DNA from: Endomychus coccineus
Lineage: Eukaryota; Arthropoda; Insecta; Coleoptera; Endomychidae
Direction: 5' to 3'
DNA: 64,000 nucleotides
Assembly: GCA_958510875.1 (NCBI GenBank)
Contig: OY294068.1
Location: 75,370,633 to 75,434,632 of the forward strand
Shown: one piece after another, positions 13,701 to 23,416 of the stretch
How positions within the stretch are numbered: the stretch's first letter is position 1
Layout: each line of letters starts with the position of its first letter
Notes under the pieces: model-generated
Told to the model about the DNA's origin: nothing
What the model saw: only the letters and a program-made list of their open reading frames with translations
Database searches by the model: none
Translations under genes and position numbers: made by a program

Positions 13701-16700
13701 GCCCACGTTCGCTCAATACAGATATTTTGCCCACGATTCTAAAGTCAAGAAACCAAAATACCATAATACCGCGCACATTAAAAGAAGGAAGCATTTTTTA
13801 AGCTTACGTTATCATGTAATTTCTTGGTATTTTGAATTTGAGAGGCGAAAATTAATTTTTCAATAGCAAACGTAAGCAAATCATTAATTACATTGGGCAA
13901 ACGTTAATTTTGATTTTGTATTTGTGTGCAAACGACTATTTGCAATGGGCAAAGGATAATTTTGATTTTGCAGTCGTGGGCAAAATATTATTTGCATTAG
14001 ACAATCGATAATTCTGATTTCGTAAGCGTGGGTAAACGATTATTTGCATTGAACAGTCGATAATTCTGATTTCGTAAGCGTGGGTAAACGATTATTTGCA
14101 TTGAACAAACCATAATTTTGATATGCAATCCTGGGCAAGTGTTTTCATTGGGTAAACTATAATTTAGATTTTGCAATCGTGGACAAACGATTATTTGTAT
14201 TGGACAAACCATAATTTTGATTTTGCATCCGTGGGCAAACGATAATTTTGATTTTGCATTCGTGACCAAACGATTATTTGCATTGGGCAAACAATAATTT
14301 TGATGCATAGTGAAATTACTAACACAATTCGTGTGTTACAAAGTCAACAGACAAAGTTTTTGGTTCACCAGGTTGAACAGTGACAACACGTCCTATAGTC
14401 TCAGACAGCTGTTTCGCACTTCTCATTAGACTCATCAGTGAGACGAGGCAGACGTGAAGTCACTGGTCAACCAACTTCGGAGTGATTTTAATAAATCACT
14501 TTCAAAGTGTTTAGCGAACCAGAAGTTCCAACACCATCTGCCGGAAAGCAGATGTCCCACTGAGAAAGCAATTCACAATGCTACGCATTGATAAAGAAGA
14601 ATTCTCGCGATTCAAAGAATCGACGGGGAAATGGTTGGAAATACTGCCCGCCAGGTGACGGTCCCTCAACAATGCATAGTGAAATTACTAACACAATTCG
14701 TGTGTTACAAAGTCAACAGACAACGTTTTTGGTTCACCAGGTTGAACAGTGACAACACGTCATATAGTCTCAGACAGCTGTTTCGCCCTTCTCATTAGGT
14801 TCATCAGAGAGATGAGGCAGACGTGAAGTCACTGGTCAACCAACTTCGGAGCGATTTTAATAAATCACTTTCAAAGTGTTTGGCGAACCAGAAGTTCCAA
14901 CACCATCTGCCGGAAAGCAGATGTCCCACTGAGAAAGCAATTCACAATGCTACGCATTGATAAAGAAGAATTCTCGCGATTCAAAGAATCGACGGGGAAA
15001 TGGTTGGTAATACTGCCCGCCAGGTGACGGTCCCTCAACAATGCATAGTGAAATTACTAACACAATTCGTGTGTTACAAAGTCAACAGACAAAGTTTTTG
15101 GTTCACCAGGTTGGACAGTGACAACACGTCATATAGTCTCAGACAGCTGTTTCGCCCTTCTCATTAGGCTCATCAGTGAGACGAGGCAGACGTGAAGTCA
15201 CTGGTCAACCAACTTCGGAGTGATTTTAATAAATCACTTTCAAAGTGTTTAGCGAACCAGAAGTTCCAACACAATCTGCCGGAAAGCAGATGTCCCACTG
15301 AGAAAGCAATTCACAATGCTACGCATTGATAAAGAAGAATTCTCGCGATTCAAATAATCGACGGGGAAATGGTTGGAAATACTGCCCGCCAGGTGACGGT
15401 CCCTCAACAATGCATAGTGAAATTACTAACACAATTCGTGTGTTACAAAGTCAACAGACAACGTTTTTGGTTCACCAGGTTGAACAGTGACAACACGTCA
15501 TATAGTCTCAGACAGCTGTTTCGCCCTTCTCATTAGGTTCATCAGTGAGACGAGGCAGACGTGAAGTCACTGGTCAACCAACTTCGGAGCGATTTTAATA
15601 AATCACTTTCAAAGTGTTTGGCGAACCAGAAGTTCCAACACCATCTGCCGGAAAGCAGATGTCCCACTGAGAAAGCAATTCAGAATGCTACGCATTGATA
15701 AAGAAGAATTCTCGCGACGAGGAAATGGTTGGAAATACTGCCGCCAGGTGACGGTCCCTCAACGATGCATAGTGAAATTACTAACACAATTCGTGTGTTA
15801 CAAAGTCAACAGACAAAGTTTTTGGTTCACCAGGTTGAACAGTGACAACACGTCCTATAGTCTCAGACAGCTATTTCGCCCTTCTCATTAGGTTCATCAG
15901 TGAGACGAGGCAGACGTGAAGTCACTGGTCAACCAACTTCGGAGTGATTTTAATAAATCACTTTCAAAGTGTTTAGCGAACCAGAAGTTCCAACACCATC
16001 TGCCGGAAAGCAGATGTCCCACTGAGAAAGCAATTCACAATGCTACGCATTGATAAAGAAGAATTCTCGCGATTCAAAGAATCGACGGGGAAATGGTTGG
16101 AAATACTGCCCGCCAGGTGACGGTCCCTCAACAATGCATAGTGAAATTACTAACACAATTCGTGTGTTACAAAGTCAACAGACAACGTTTTTGGTTCACC
16201 AGGTTGAACAGTGACAACACGTCATATAGTCTCAGACAGCTGTTTCGCCCTTCTCATTAGGTTCATCAGTGAGACGAGGCAGACGTGAAGTCACTGGTCA
16301 ACCAACTTCGGAGCGATTTTAATAAATCACTTTCAAAGTGTTTGGTGAACCAGAAGTTCCAACACCATCTGCCGGAAAGCAGATGTCCCACTGAGAAAGC
16401 AATTCAGAATGCTACGCATTGATAAAGAAGAATTCTCGCGACGAGGAAATGGTTGGAAATACTGCCGCCAGGTGACGGTCCCTCAACGATGCATAGTGAA
16501 ATTACTAACACAATTCGTGTGTTACAAAGTCAACAGACAAAGTTTTTGGTTCACCAGGTTGAACAGTGACAACACGTCCTATAGTCTCAGACAGCTGTTT
16601 CGCCCTTCTCATTAGGCTCATCAGTGAGACGGGGCAGACGTGAACCTGGTTAACCAAAAACTTTGTCTGTTGACTTTGTAACACACGAATTGTGTTAGTA

Positions 16701-19233
16701 ATTTCACTATGCATTGTTGAGGGACCGTCACCTGGCGGAAGTATTTCCAACCATTTCCCCGTCGATTCTTTGAATCGCGAGAATTCTTCTTTATCAATGC
16801 GTAGCATTGTGAATTGCTTTCTCAGTGGGACATCTGCTTTCCGGCAGATGGTATTGGAACTTCTGGTTCGCCAAACACTTTGAAAGTGATTTATTAAAAT
16901 TACTCCGACGTTGGTTGACCAGTGACTTCACGTCTGCCTAGTCTCACTGATGAGCCTAATGAGAAGGGCGAAACAGCTGTCTGAGACTATAGGACGTGTT
17001 GTCACTGTTGAACCAAAAACTTTGTCTAATAATTTTGATATTGCAATAGTGTGAAAACGATCATTTGCATTGGGCAAACGAGTTTTGATTTTGCAATCAT
17101 GAGCAAACGTGATTATTTCCATTGGGAAACGATAATTTAGATTTTGCGATCGTGGCAAACAATTACTTGCATTGGATAAACGATGATTTTGACTGCAATA
17201 GTGGGCAAACTTTCATTTTGCAATCATGGGCAAACGATAACATCGATTTTGCAATCATGGGCAAACGATAACCTCGATTTTGCAATCGTGGGCAATTGGT
17301 AAAATTATAATTTGATTTTGCAAATGTGCGCAAACTCTAATTTCCATCAGGCAAACTTGGGAAAAATATGATGATGAATTACTAGATTTCAAAGTATTTG
17401 TTTTGTTAATATTTTGCACATTGTTTGCCATACATTTGCTCAGCATAAATTTTCATGAAGCCAAAGATACAAGCTATAGCAAAAACGGTTTTTCGGGTTA
17501 GTTTCACGCTGGCGAAACAAAGTTAACAGCTTTTAAAACGGTATTCGCTTGTCCACGGTTTACACAACAGAAAGTTCTGTTTGCCCAGGAAAAAAATTAT
17601 TTTTTTAAGTTTATGTTATCTTATCTTATTTATAGATATTATGAATTAAGATAAATAATTGTTCTAGATTCAAAATACCAATAAATACGAAAACATTGGC
17701 TTAAAAAAACTTTCTTAATGAATAAACAAATTTAATAAATTTGACATCTGCATCAGATGCCCACAAATACAAATCACACATATCGGACTTTGGCATACTC
17801 TTAACTTTTAACTGTGTTGCGCTAGCGTGAAGTTAGTCTAAAAAAAGTTTTTTTTTGCTATATACTTTGTTGTACTTGTGAGCAAAATGTATGCAAAATG
17901 TTAACTTTCGATTTCAATTCAACAGGCTAACTTCACATAGCTTTTAAGACTTATAGTTCAGCTAAATAACTTATATATAATGGATTCACGTATGTCGTTT
18001 CACAAGCATTATAATAGCAAAAACTCAGCCCATGACATCGCTGACTGACTGGCTTAGGAGATAATCAAGTAACAATTATCTAATATGATAATACAATATT
18101 GTGATTATAGGCTACATTAACTAGATATGATTATAACGCTTAATTAGATTTCATTAACCGAAAAAATCCCATAAAATACACCTTAATTTTCACTCGTATT
18201 ACGAATTCCTAGAAATATTCTACTTGAATCTTTAATAACCAATTTCATATCATATTTAGTTTTTTAAGAATCAATGATTCTTAATTAAGAATCAATGATT
18301 CTTAATTATCAACCTATCAGTATTCAGTGTTGTTAATATCAGCAAGTGAATCTTGTTTAAATGCAGTTCATATAGGTACGAGTGAACTTAGAAATATTGA
18401 AGATAAAGTGAGAATGATCTCATCAGTTCTTAATAGTTTTCCTCTCCCCAACTCCCAGCAGTGATATTTTATTTTGAAGATAGAGAATGAAATGAAATCT
18501 ATATTTCCCACTGAATTTTGCTAATTCTTACAATCTCTTATTCATTTCATTTTTTTTGCCAGAACTATCAAATTCAAAATGTCTATAGCATACTCAATCT
18601 TAAAAATATCCCTGCTTGGTTGGTGAAATTGTAATTGATAATGTGAGATTAGTGAAATTTTCATTGATAATGTTATTAATATTTCCTACATTAACCTCAT
18701 CTACCCATTATTTCTCGATATTTACCAATAGGCACTAGTCCACTTGTATTCTCTTCGGTTCTTCGCAATAAACCTGTTACTACCTCACACAAAGTACCAT
18801 CACCTCCAGCCACTATTATAGCATCTGTGTTACTTAAATCTTCCACTAACTTTTTAGCATGACCCTCAAATTCAGTTTTGATGATATTTACATAAACCCC
18901 TGACAAGTGTAGGAGAGGTGCACAAAATTTCTCAAATTCATCTGCAGCTTTCCGTTTATTTGCATTCGGATTCAAAATAACTGTAATTGATTTTGGTTTA
19001 ACATCTACTGGTATTGTCTGATTTCCAAACTTCACTGCATTTTCGCAATAAACCCGCATCAATTGTTGAGTTCTGAGAAAACATAGGATAAATAATGAAT
19101 AATCTAAATTCTGTCAGTCTTACTGTAAATAATCTGCGGCATAGTTGTAACCACAAGTCAAAATAATAGCTGCAAAGGTAGATTTCTTCCAATTGTTCCG
19201 AATTTTTTTTGCAGTTCTTAATACGGAAGCCAT
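4391..19233 (-). CDS. AGK: Acylglycerol kinase, mitochondrial (multi-exon gene)
   Basis: The gene runs right to left: exon 1 19233-19124, exon 2 19072-18726, exon 3 13295-13001, terminal exon about 4790-4391. All internal junctions have GT/AG and compatible phases (110+347+295 nt leaves phase 2). The product is a lipid kinase of the diacylglycerol-kinase-catalytic family that phosphorylates mono- and diacylglycerol in mitochondria; in animals AGK also belongs to the TIM22 import complex. Diagnostic blocks are a short N-terminal hydrophobic segment, NPNANKRKA, the nucleotide-binding VAGGDGTLCEVVTGLLRR, LPLGRSNSLG, KWGAYRD, YWYLGSL and a C-terminal beta-rich domain. Relative to the vertebrate protein a stretch of roughly 60 residues between YLFNG and the terminal exon is missing; either the insect protein is shorter or a middle exon (usually with a PC.GC motif) lies unseen in 4.8-13.0 kb. 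The introns are loaded with transposons. Confidence 0.88.
4800..6088. other. AGK intronic DNA, no recognised feature
   Basis: Searched on the minus strand for the missing middle AGK exon. Short acidic open stretches exist near 4860-4930 and 5220-5265, but none has the Cys motif or clean splice sites in phase. Otherwise AT-rich without recognised repeats. Confidence 0.4.
6089..6899. mobile_element. Long-TIR DNA transposon remnant with HTH ORF
   Basis: The left arm from 6089 (taccggggtat) is inverted at 6732-6899 (atcccggta end). The arms are about 165 bp and share blocks such as cttggtcaagggtggttgtgg and the caataatgaactacaaatt side. A partial extra copy of the terminal block sits at 6257-6310. 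The interior holds an HTH-like ORF (separate entry). The ends abut TA, compatible with a TA target duplication. It is non-autonomous: only an N-terminal DNA-binding piece survives. Confidence 0.7.
6385..6642 (+). pseudogene. N-terminal HTH (DUF4817-like) fragment of a transposase
   Basis: 85-aa ORF beginning MPLTTQHNIFMIEAYFRTGA and ending with a frameshifted basic linker (KKGAGSKSS). The first 70 residues resemble the helix-turn-helix 'DUF4817' module at the N-terminus of many arthropod TE transposases, with the typical order of an aromatic EAYFRTG block, then NFREHFPN, then VFRETGCV. Downstream of the module the reading frame shifts (VNDVRQL...ELQQRIVQQC is seen in another frame up to about 6720) and meets the right TIR, so no catalytic domain remains. 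Confidence 0.6.
6900..8589. other. AGK intronic DNA, no recognised gene
   Basis: No supported gene. The stretch 8366-8403 is an alternating purine-pyrimidine run (gcatgcacgcacgcatgcgcacacac) that could adopt left-handed DNA; it is simple sequence, not a gene. Confidence 0.4.
8590..9475 (+). pseudogene. Decayed ORF of an uncharacterised arthropod repeat protein
   Basis: An open part (8590-8787) reads NISTCKGVVSPEV...IGKQARDTFIAE. It continues, broken by stops and shifts, as VKFQRDMLGRLL, a TPVPL/LSHID-like block near 8905-8945, then DSLFLVQLIEKELPQTFGNIA around 9035-9095. This order of blocks recurs in repeat-derived proteins of many arthropods, as far as I remember; I cannot name a function. 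It is clearly dead and lies inside an AGK intron in antisense orientation. Confidence 0.4.
9500..10385 (-). pseudogene. Dead mariner-family transposase
   Basis: Pieces in several frames on the minus strand give the order of a mariner transposase: IKQKPSIETIHKWL with the HTH/linker at 10340-10200, VHKIAEAA near 10170, a catalytic region with ITGEYYAEL-like blocks near 9935, a D34D-type block read as NNAPAHRSTVA (9815) where the expected Asp of DNAPAH is Asn, and the C-terminal YMEGIEKL near 9620. At least three frameshifts. The right-hand TIR was not identified; the left end is near 9505-9530 (aaggtgaaaagttcc). Confidence 0.8.
10386..11137. other. AGK intronic DNA, no recognised feature
   Basis: AT-rich, no coding sequence or repeat recognised between the mariner remnant and the BEL/Pao left LTR. 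Confidence 0.4.
11138..11294 (-). repeat. BEL/Pao 3' LTR
   Basis: Direct copy of 12717-12874 with scattered substitutions and one indel. Confidence 0.8.
11430..12702 (-). pseudogene. BEL/Pao Gag (DUF1759-like, three zinc knuckles), frameshifted
   Basis: Starts at MMDVWKRERRP (12702), shifts frame near 12590, continues as a coiled-coil-like acidic stretch and the RLPKLEM block, shifts again around 12200-12310, then reads VEALKNRYGN and the DUF1759-type helical domain to a C-terminal nucleocapsid with CLFCGKNHEAMEC, CFICFRPNHNAWKC and CSVCGGKHYPVMC. These bind genomic RNA in functional elements. The gene then runs out close to the 3' LTR with no pol. Disrupted by at least two frameshifts. Confidence 0.8.
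12717..12874 (-). repeat. BEL/Pao 5' LTR
   Basis: Direct copy of 11138-11294; directly adjoins the primer-binding site at 12703-12716. Confidence 0.8.
13001..13295 (-). CDS. AGK: AGK exon 3
   Basis: Acceptor cag at 13296-13298 and donor gttagt at 12995-13000. It encodes (G)ILPLGRSNSLGKVLFPGG, KHLEKVRTLADATMAVIEEV, a KPIYALAGIKWGAYRD core and YWYLGSLRKYATYLFNG. These match the second half of the AGK catalytic domain in order. The split Gly codon joins exon 2 in frame. Confidence 0.9.
13870..14302. repeat. Minisatellite, about 53-bp unit (left part)
   Basis: Degenerate tandem units with the pattern cgattatttgcattgggcaa then acgataattttgattttgca and tcgtgggcaaa. The same unit continues after the 369-bp array at 17028-17390, so the array lies inside the minisatellite. 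It lies in an AGK intron. Confidence 0.75.
14303..17027. repeat. 369-bp satellite array with dimeric higher-order structure, last unit inverted
   Basis: Unit starts (atgcatag) at 14303, 14672, 15041, 15410, 15765, 16134 and 16489, i.e. spacings 369, 369, 369, 355, 369, 355. The two 355-bp units (starting 15410 and 16134) lack ttcaaagaatcgac. Two variants alternate: A with aaagttttt and gagtgatttt, B with aacgttttt and gagcgatttt. After a partial seventh copy the sequence flips near 16640, and an inverted unit fills 16645-17027. Every unit is dense in short dyads (aacacaattcgtgtgtt, catctgccggaaagcagatg, caatgctacgcattg, cgattcaaagaatcg). The open frames at 15685, 16409 and 16505 are by-products of the repeat. 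Confidence 0.9.
17028..17390. repeat. Minisatellite, about 53-bp unit (right part)
   Basis: Continuation of the minisatellite at 13870-14302. Both flanks of the 369-bp array carry aataattttgat at the junction (14295-14306 and 17028-17039). Confidence 0.7.
17391..18725. other. AGK intron 2, unique part
   Basis: No recognised gene. Contains two tandem 17-bp perfect palindromes (aagaatcaatgattctt) at 18266-18282 and 18287-18303. Confidence 0.45.
18726..19072 (-). CDS. AGK: AGK exon 2
   Basis: Acceptor tttctcag precedes AACTCAAC (19072); donor gtaaat follows CCTATTG (18726). It encodes the first half of the lipid-kinase catalytic domain: VKPKSITVILNPNANKRKA, HLSGVYVNIIKTEFEGHA, then the Gly-rich ATP site IIVAGGDGTLCEVVTGLLRR. 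Confidence 0.92.
19124..19233 (-). CDS. AGK: AGK exon 1 with start codon
   Basis: Starts MASVLRTAKKIRNNWKKS, followed by a hydrophobic segment TFAAIILTCGYNYAADYL, then donor gtaagact. A basic, amphipathic leader and one membrane segment fit the mitochondrial N-terminus of AGK. It joins exon 2 in frame (DYL-QTQQLMR). Confidence 0.9.
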
Positions 19234-19636
19234 GATATATCTGAAGAAATGTTCACTGTTGACTTGATTGACCTGATACAGCACAACTTAGCCTGAACCT
19301 GAGCATTCATAACCTTATTTCTGTTTCTACCACAGAACAATAAACGAAAATGTAGGTTTTTTTATTCTCTCTCACAATATTTCTTTCAAATTGAACATAA
19401 AAGAATACATACAATATAAAAATCGTTTATATGGATAAAGTTCTGTACTTCTGTCAGGTCCATTGAGTTCTATTCATCGACGTATACATAATATGTATAT
19501 GTCGACGATTCTATTCTTATTCAATGGTGAAGCCCGAGAACATCGATCGGCAATCGCAATAAAATCGTGTGCGTCCCATAGATATATATAACGGTGGTTA
19601 ACGTTAACTTCAGGCTAACTTTTAACAATTTACAAA
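19234..19636. promoter_or_regulatory. Short intergenic region upstream of AGK
   Basis: About 400 bp between the AGK start and the putative upstream terminal exon, so it likely holds the AGK promoter. No confident core element. A near-perfect 29-bp dyad lies at 19477-19505 (tcgacgtatacata against tatgtatatgtcga). Confidence 0.4.
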
Positions 19637-19766
19637 TCATGAAGACGACGGTTTCAATTTGAAATTAAACTGAACAAGAAAATTTTGGAATCTTGAATTA
19701 TCTAATAATAAATATTTCCTAACGGGTTCTGCGTCACAGGAGCACGAATATAAGATATCGTTGAGT
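19637..19766 (-). pseudogene. Possible 3' terminal exon part of unidentified gene (interrupted by transposon)
   Basis: When the 16-kb foldback element and one copy of its 9-bp target duplication are removed, the minus strand reads through without a stop for about 55 codons. An acceptor-like ctattagcag (about 35925) is followed by GKTSNFRLRSRLL across the joined site, then NDILYSCSCDAEPVRKYLL and FQNFLVQFNFKLKPSSS and a stop near 19637. I do not recognise the protein. It lies 400 bp upstream of AGK on the same strand, consistent with the end of a neighbouring gene. The open frame could be chance. Confidence 0.4.
19758..19766. repeat. Left 9-bp target-site duplication of foldback element
   Basis: tcgttgagt, identical and in the same orientation at 35880-35888, directly outside the inverted ends. 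Confidence 0.85.
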
Positions 19767-19940
19767 ACCGGTGTGAACTTGGCAGCCAAATCTCCGGAAA
19801 CAGACGAACGACCATAGGCGTCGAAATTTAATAATGAGAAAAATTGATACAATGAGAGTGTATTCTTTAAAGTTTTCCTCTACTCTTAGACAATTTGAAA
19901 TCATTCTTTTATGCCAAAGGGAGTTTAAGAACATATTTAT
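19767..19940 (+). repeat. Outer left TIR segment of foldback element
   Basis: Inverted copy of 35706-35879, about 95% alike by eye. The match resumes at 21771 after the Penelope insertion. The open frames on each arm (19734-19934 minus, 35712-36023 plus) are the same TIR sequence and I do not treat them as genes. Confidence 0.85.
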
Positions 19941-20031
19941 ATAAATATCTACAATAAAGATTCTTGACCCACGTATGAATTAATATAAAATTCTCGAAAT
20001 AGGTCACATTAACACATATACTTTTACTTTC

Positions 20032-20073
20032 GTCTTTACGTACGTTTCGGTCTCACGACCATCATCAGAAGAC
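20032..20073 (-). ncRNA. Hammerhead-like motif in 3' tail of Penelope-like element
   Basis: Same 42-nt motif as at 788-829, in sense orientation relative to the endonuclease and about 380 nt downstream of its stop (20450), matching the spacing in the first copy. Confidence 0.6.
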
Positions 20074-20449
20074 TTATTATTATTTCATAACCTGATTATT
20101 TAAAACTAATTGTATAAACACAAAGCGTCCTTATCGCACCAATTTCATTCAAATGCCAACGTCGCCGAAACGAACAGAACACGAAATCAAAATTGTAACA
20201 CAACAATGTTAAAATTATTATATATTAAGAATCAACTGTTAAGTAGAATTATCAAAATATACACACGCATGTCATCAAAGTCTAGGAAAGACTAACCAAC
20301 CGAGACGCTCAAGTACCTACTTACTTTCAAACCAGATGTCAAGATTTATTGGTAATAAAAGCAGGTTTGGCCTCTGGAATATACTTTTGACATTCTACCT
20401 AAATATATTTTCAACATTATAGCGATGCATGTAGGAATTTGCAAGAATA

Positions 20450-20692
20450 TTAATTAATTAAGTTAGTGTAAATATGACTTAGGGTCTGCACATCACTCCT
20501 ATTATTTACAGAATTAGAGTCACGTTTTATGTGAATCACCTCCGGAATAGATCTTTTATAATAATTGGTTTCCTTAGTTAAAATATTAACATTCTTGTAA
20601 TCGAATTGATGGTTATAATCAAAGCAATGTTTAGCAAGCGCGGAGGAATTTTCTAAGTTTTTGTTTCTTATGCTATACTTATGGCCATACAT
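20450..20692 (-). pseudogene. Penelope-like GIY-YIG endonuclease, duplicated copy 1
   Basis: Reads MYGHKYSIRNKNLENSSALAKHCFDYNHQ and onwards to TNLIN, matching the ORF at 68-382. A stop upstream (in the GTYTG region, near 20728) separates it from the N-terminal half, so it is a remnant. Confidence 0.75.
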
Positions 20693-20899
20693 TCTTTTTT
20701 GTAAATATTGTTTAGAGATACCAGTCTAAGTCCCATCACAATCTAAAGCAATTTAATTTGTATACTGTGTGGGTTTGCTTATCTTTTGGAATTACAGGTT
20801 TTAGATTTGAGAAATATTTCCCAACACAGTTAGTAGGCAACATTTATATTGTACTTTTTCAAACATTTCTTAATTTTCTCTGAGGTCTCCGGAATGTAT

Positions 20900-21540
20900 G
20901 GTAAAGTTATATAATTGTCCGTATTACCTTTTGTTATTTTTATATGACGATCCATTATAGATTTTGTTTATTCTCTCTTTAATAATAGGATTGAAGAATG
21001 TTTTTGGGTAGCCATTCAATTCCAGCGTATTACGAACAATTTTTAGATTTTTGGGAAGGTCCTCTGGGTGGGACAATTTAACCGCGCGATCTGTAAGACT
21101 GTTTATGACACTTTTTTTATAACAAGTTGCCGCAATGTTTTTATTTCTCCATCTGCATCATGCCTGATGTTTATATCTAAGAAATTTATGTTTTTGTTCA
21201 CTTCAATTTCACAAGTAAATTGAAGTTTACAGTGGAAATTGTTAAATTTATTGATCACGTACTGAATTTTGTCGTTGGGAACTCACATAAGGCAATCATC
21301 TACATACCGTTTAAAAAATACGGGCTGAAAATCTAATGAACTGTAGGCATTCCATAACGAGGTTAGCAATGGTGGCAGAAATAGGAGATCCCATTGCTGT
21401 GCCGAATATTTGTCCAAAATATTCTTCACCGTACTGAAAATAAGTGCATTCTAAACAAAACTTCACTGCATTTATAAATTCCGATTGATCTAGAGGTGTG
21501 TGGTTTTTAATCTCTGCCCAACGTTTACACGATACAAGTT
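20900..21540 (-). pseudogene. Penelope-like reverse transcriptase remnant, copy 1
   Basis: From about 21540 the minus strand reads RWAEIKNHTPLDQSEF, then YGEEYFGQIFGTAMGSPIS (RT motif B' region), then in another frame FFKRYVDDCL (motif C) and the NFLDINI block. A frameshift splits motifs, and the N-terminal third of the RT is missing because an inverted tail piece is fused here; the 135-aa ORF 21718-21311 therefore begins with sequence antisense to the hammerhead. Confidence 0.75.
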
Positions 21541-21661
21541 CGATTAATCGTGGTTCTGTTTGTTTCGACGGCGTGGGCTCTTTTGATTGAAATTGATTTT
21601 GTGCGATATGGACGCTTTTGCTATAATTAGTTTTAATAAACCCCCTTTTTTGACATAGTGA

Positions 21662-21703
21662 GTCTTCTGATGATGGTCGTGAGACCGAAACGTACGTAAA
21701 GAC
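21662..21703 (+). ncRNA. Hammerhead-like motif, inverted relative to the Penelope coding strand, copy 1
   Basis: Same 42-nt motif as at 788-829; here it is antisense to the RT remnant because it sits in the inverted 5' tail piece. Confidence 0.55.
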
Positions 21704-22204
21704 GAATATTTTAAACAAAGTGTTAATGTGACCTATTTCCCGAGAATTTTTATATATAATAAATATCTACTAAAATAATTAATGATAGTCTATCTATAAA
21801 TAGGAAAACTATGTATAGAAGGAAAGTCATTCTGAAGAAAACGAGAAGCTAGTTTGGTATTGATACAGAAAATTGATAACTATATGGCAAAACTTCGTAC
21901 AAAAGGAAAATCTCTCCGGTGCCGTCGAAGGGTTATTATTGCTACCCTTATTATTATAAAAATTGATTTCATGCTGAAGGAAACGAAAAGCCAGTAAGTA
22001 GAATTATCAAAATATACACACGCATGTCATCAAAGTCTAGGAAAGACTAACCAACTGAGACGCTCAAGTACCTACTTACTTTCAAACCAGATGTCAAGAT
22101 TTATTGGTAATAAAAGCAGGTTTGGCCTCTGGAATATACTTTTGACATTCTACCTAGATATATTTTCAACATTATAGCGATGCATGTAGGAATTTGCAAG
22201 AATA

Positions 22205-22447
22205 TTAATTAATTAAGTTAGTGTAAATATGACTTAGGGTCTGCACATCACTCCTATTATTTACAGAATTAGAGTCACGTTTTATGTGAATCACCTCCGG
22301 AATAGATCTTTTATAATAATTGGTTTCCTTAGTTAAAATATTAACATTCTTGTAATCGAATTGATGGTTATAATCAAAGCAATGTTTAGCAAGCGCGGAG
22401 GAATTTTCTAAGTTTTTGTTTCTTATGCTATACTTATGGCCATACAT
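22205..22447 (-). pseudogene. Penelope-like GIY-YIG endonuclease, duplicated copy 2
   Basis: Identical protein to the 20450-20692 copy; part of the tandem duplication. Confidence 0.75.
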
Positions 22448-22654
22448 TCTTTTTTGTAAATATTGTTTAGAGATACCAGTATAAGTCCCATCACAATCTA
22501 AAGCAATTTAATTTGTATACTGTGTGGGTTTGCTTATCTTTTGGAATTACAGGTTTTAGATTTGAGAAATATTTCCCAACACAGTTAGTAGGCAACATTT
22601 ATATTGTACTTTTTCAAACATTTCTTAATTTTCTCTGAGGTCTCCGGAATGTAT

Positions 22655-23295
22655 GGTAAAGTTATATAATTGTCCGTATTACCTTTTGTTATTTTTATAT
22701 GACGATCCATTATAGATTTTGTTTATTCTCTCTTTAATAATAGGATTGAAGAATGTTTTTGGGTAGCCATTCAATTCCAGCGTATTACGAACAATTTTTA
22801 GATTTTTGGGAAGGTCCTCTGGGTGGGACAATTTAACCGCGCGATCTGTAAGACTGTTTATGACACTTTTTTTATAACAAGTTGCCGCAATGTTTTTATT
22901 TCTCCATCTGCATCATGCCTGATGTTTATATCTAAGAAATTTATGTTTTTGTTCACTTCAATTTCACAAGTAAATTGAAGTTTACAGTGGAAATTGTTAA
23001 ATTTATTGATCACGTACTGAATTTTGTCGTTGGGAACACACATAAGGCAATCATCTACATACCGTTTAAAAAATACGGGCTGAAAATCTAATGAACTGTA
23101 GGCATTCCATAACGAGGTTAGCAATGGTGGCAGAAATAGGAGATCCCATTGCTGTGCCGAATATTTGTCCAAAATATTCTTCACCGTACTGAAAATAAGT
23201 GCATTCTAAACAAAACTTCACTGCATTTATAAATTCCGATTGATCTAGAGGTGTGTGGTTTTTAATCTCTGCCCAACGTTTACACGATACAAGTT
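22655..23295 (-). pseudogene. Penelope-like reverse transcriptase remnant, copy 2
   Basis: Same remnant as 20900-21540. Here the YVDD-bearing frame is open for 108 codons (23184-22858) and includes FFKRYVDDCLMCVPNDK and KNINFLDINI. It overlaps the AMGSPIS-bearing frame (to 23066), showing the -1/+1 frameshift between motifs B' and C. Confidence 0.75.
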
Positions 23296-23416
23296 CGATT
23301 AATCGTGGTTCTGTTTGTTTCGACGGCGTGGGCTCTTTTGATTGAAATTGATTTTGTGCGATATGGACGCTTTTGCTATAATTAGTTTTAATAAACCCCC
23401 TTTTTTGACATAGTGA

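Larger units (their letters stand above)
19953..21770 (-). mobile_element. Penelope-like element inserted in the left TIR (with 12-bp TSD)
   Basis: ataaatatctac is present at 19941-19952 and again at 21759-21770, and the intact right arm of the host transposon has a single equivalent site, so the material between is an insertion. It contains on the minus strand RT remnants, the GIY-YIG endonuclease and a 3' tail with hammerhead, and, on its 5' side (21540-21758), an inverted piece of the same tail. 5' truncation with an inverted tail piece is a known habit of Penelope-like elements. Confidence 0.8.
20240..21994. repeat. Tandem segmental duplication, copy 1
   Basis: 1755 bp starting taagtagaattatc; repeated almost identically at 21995-23750. 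It spans Penelope sequence, the right TSD, the outer TIR and one satellite monomer. Differences are a handful of substitutions and one extra C. Confidence 0.92.

Noticed and set aside
14303..17027. CRISPR-like array
   Set aside because: Repeat units are 355-369 bp with no unique spacers; a eukaryotic satellite, not CRISPR. The same applies to the 141-bp and 175-bp arrays.
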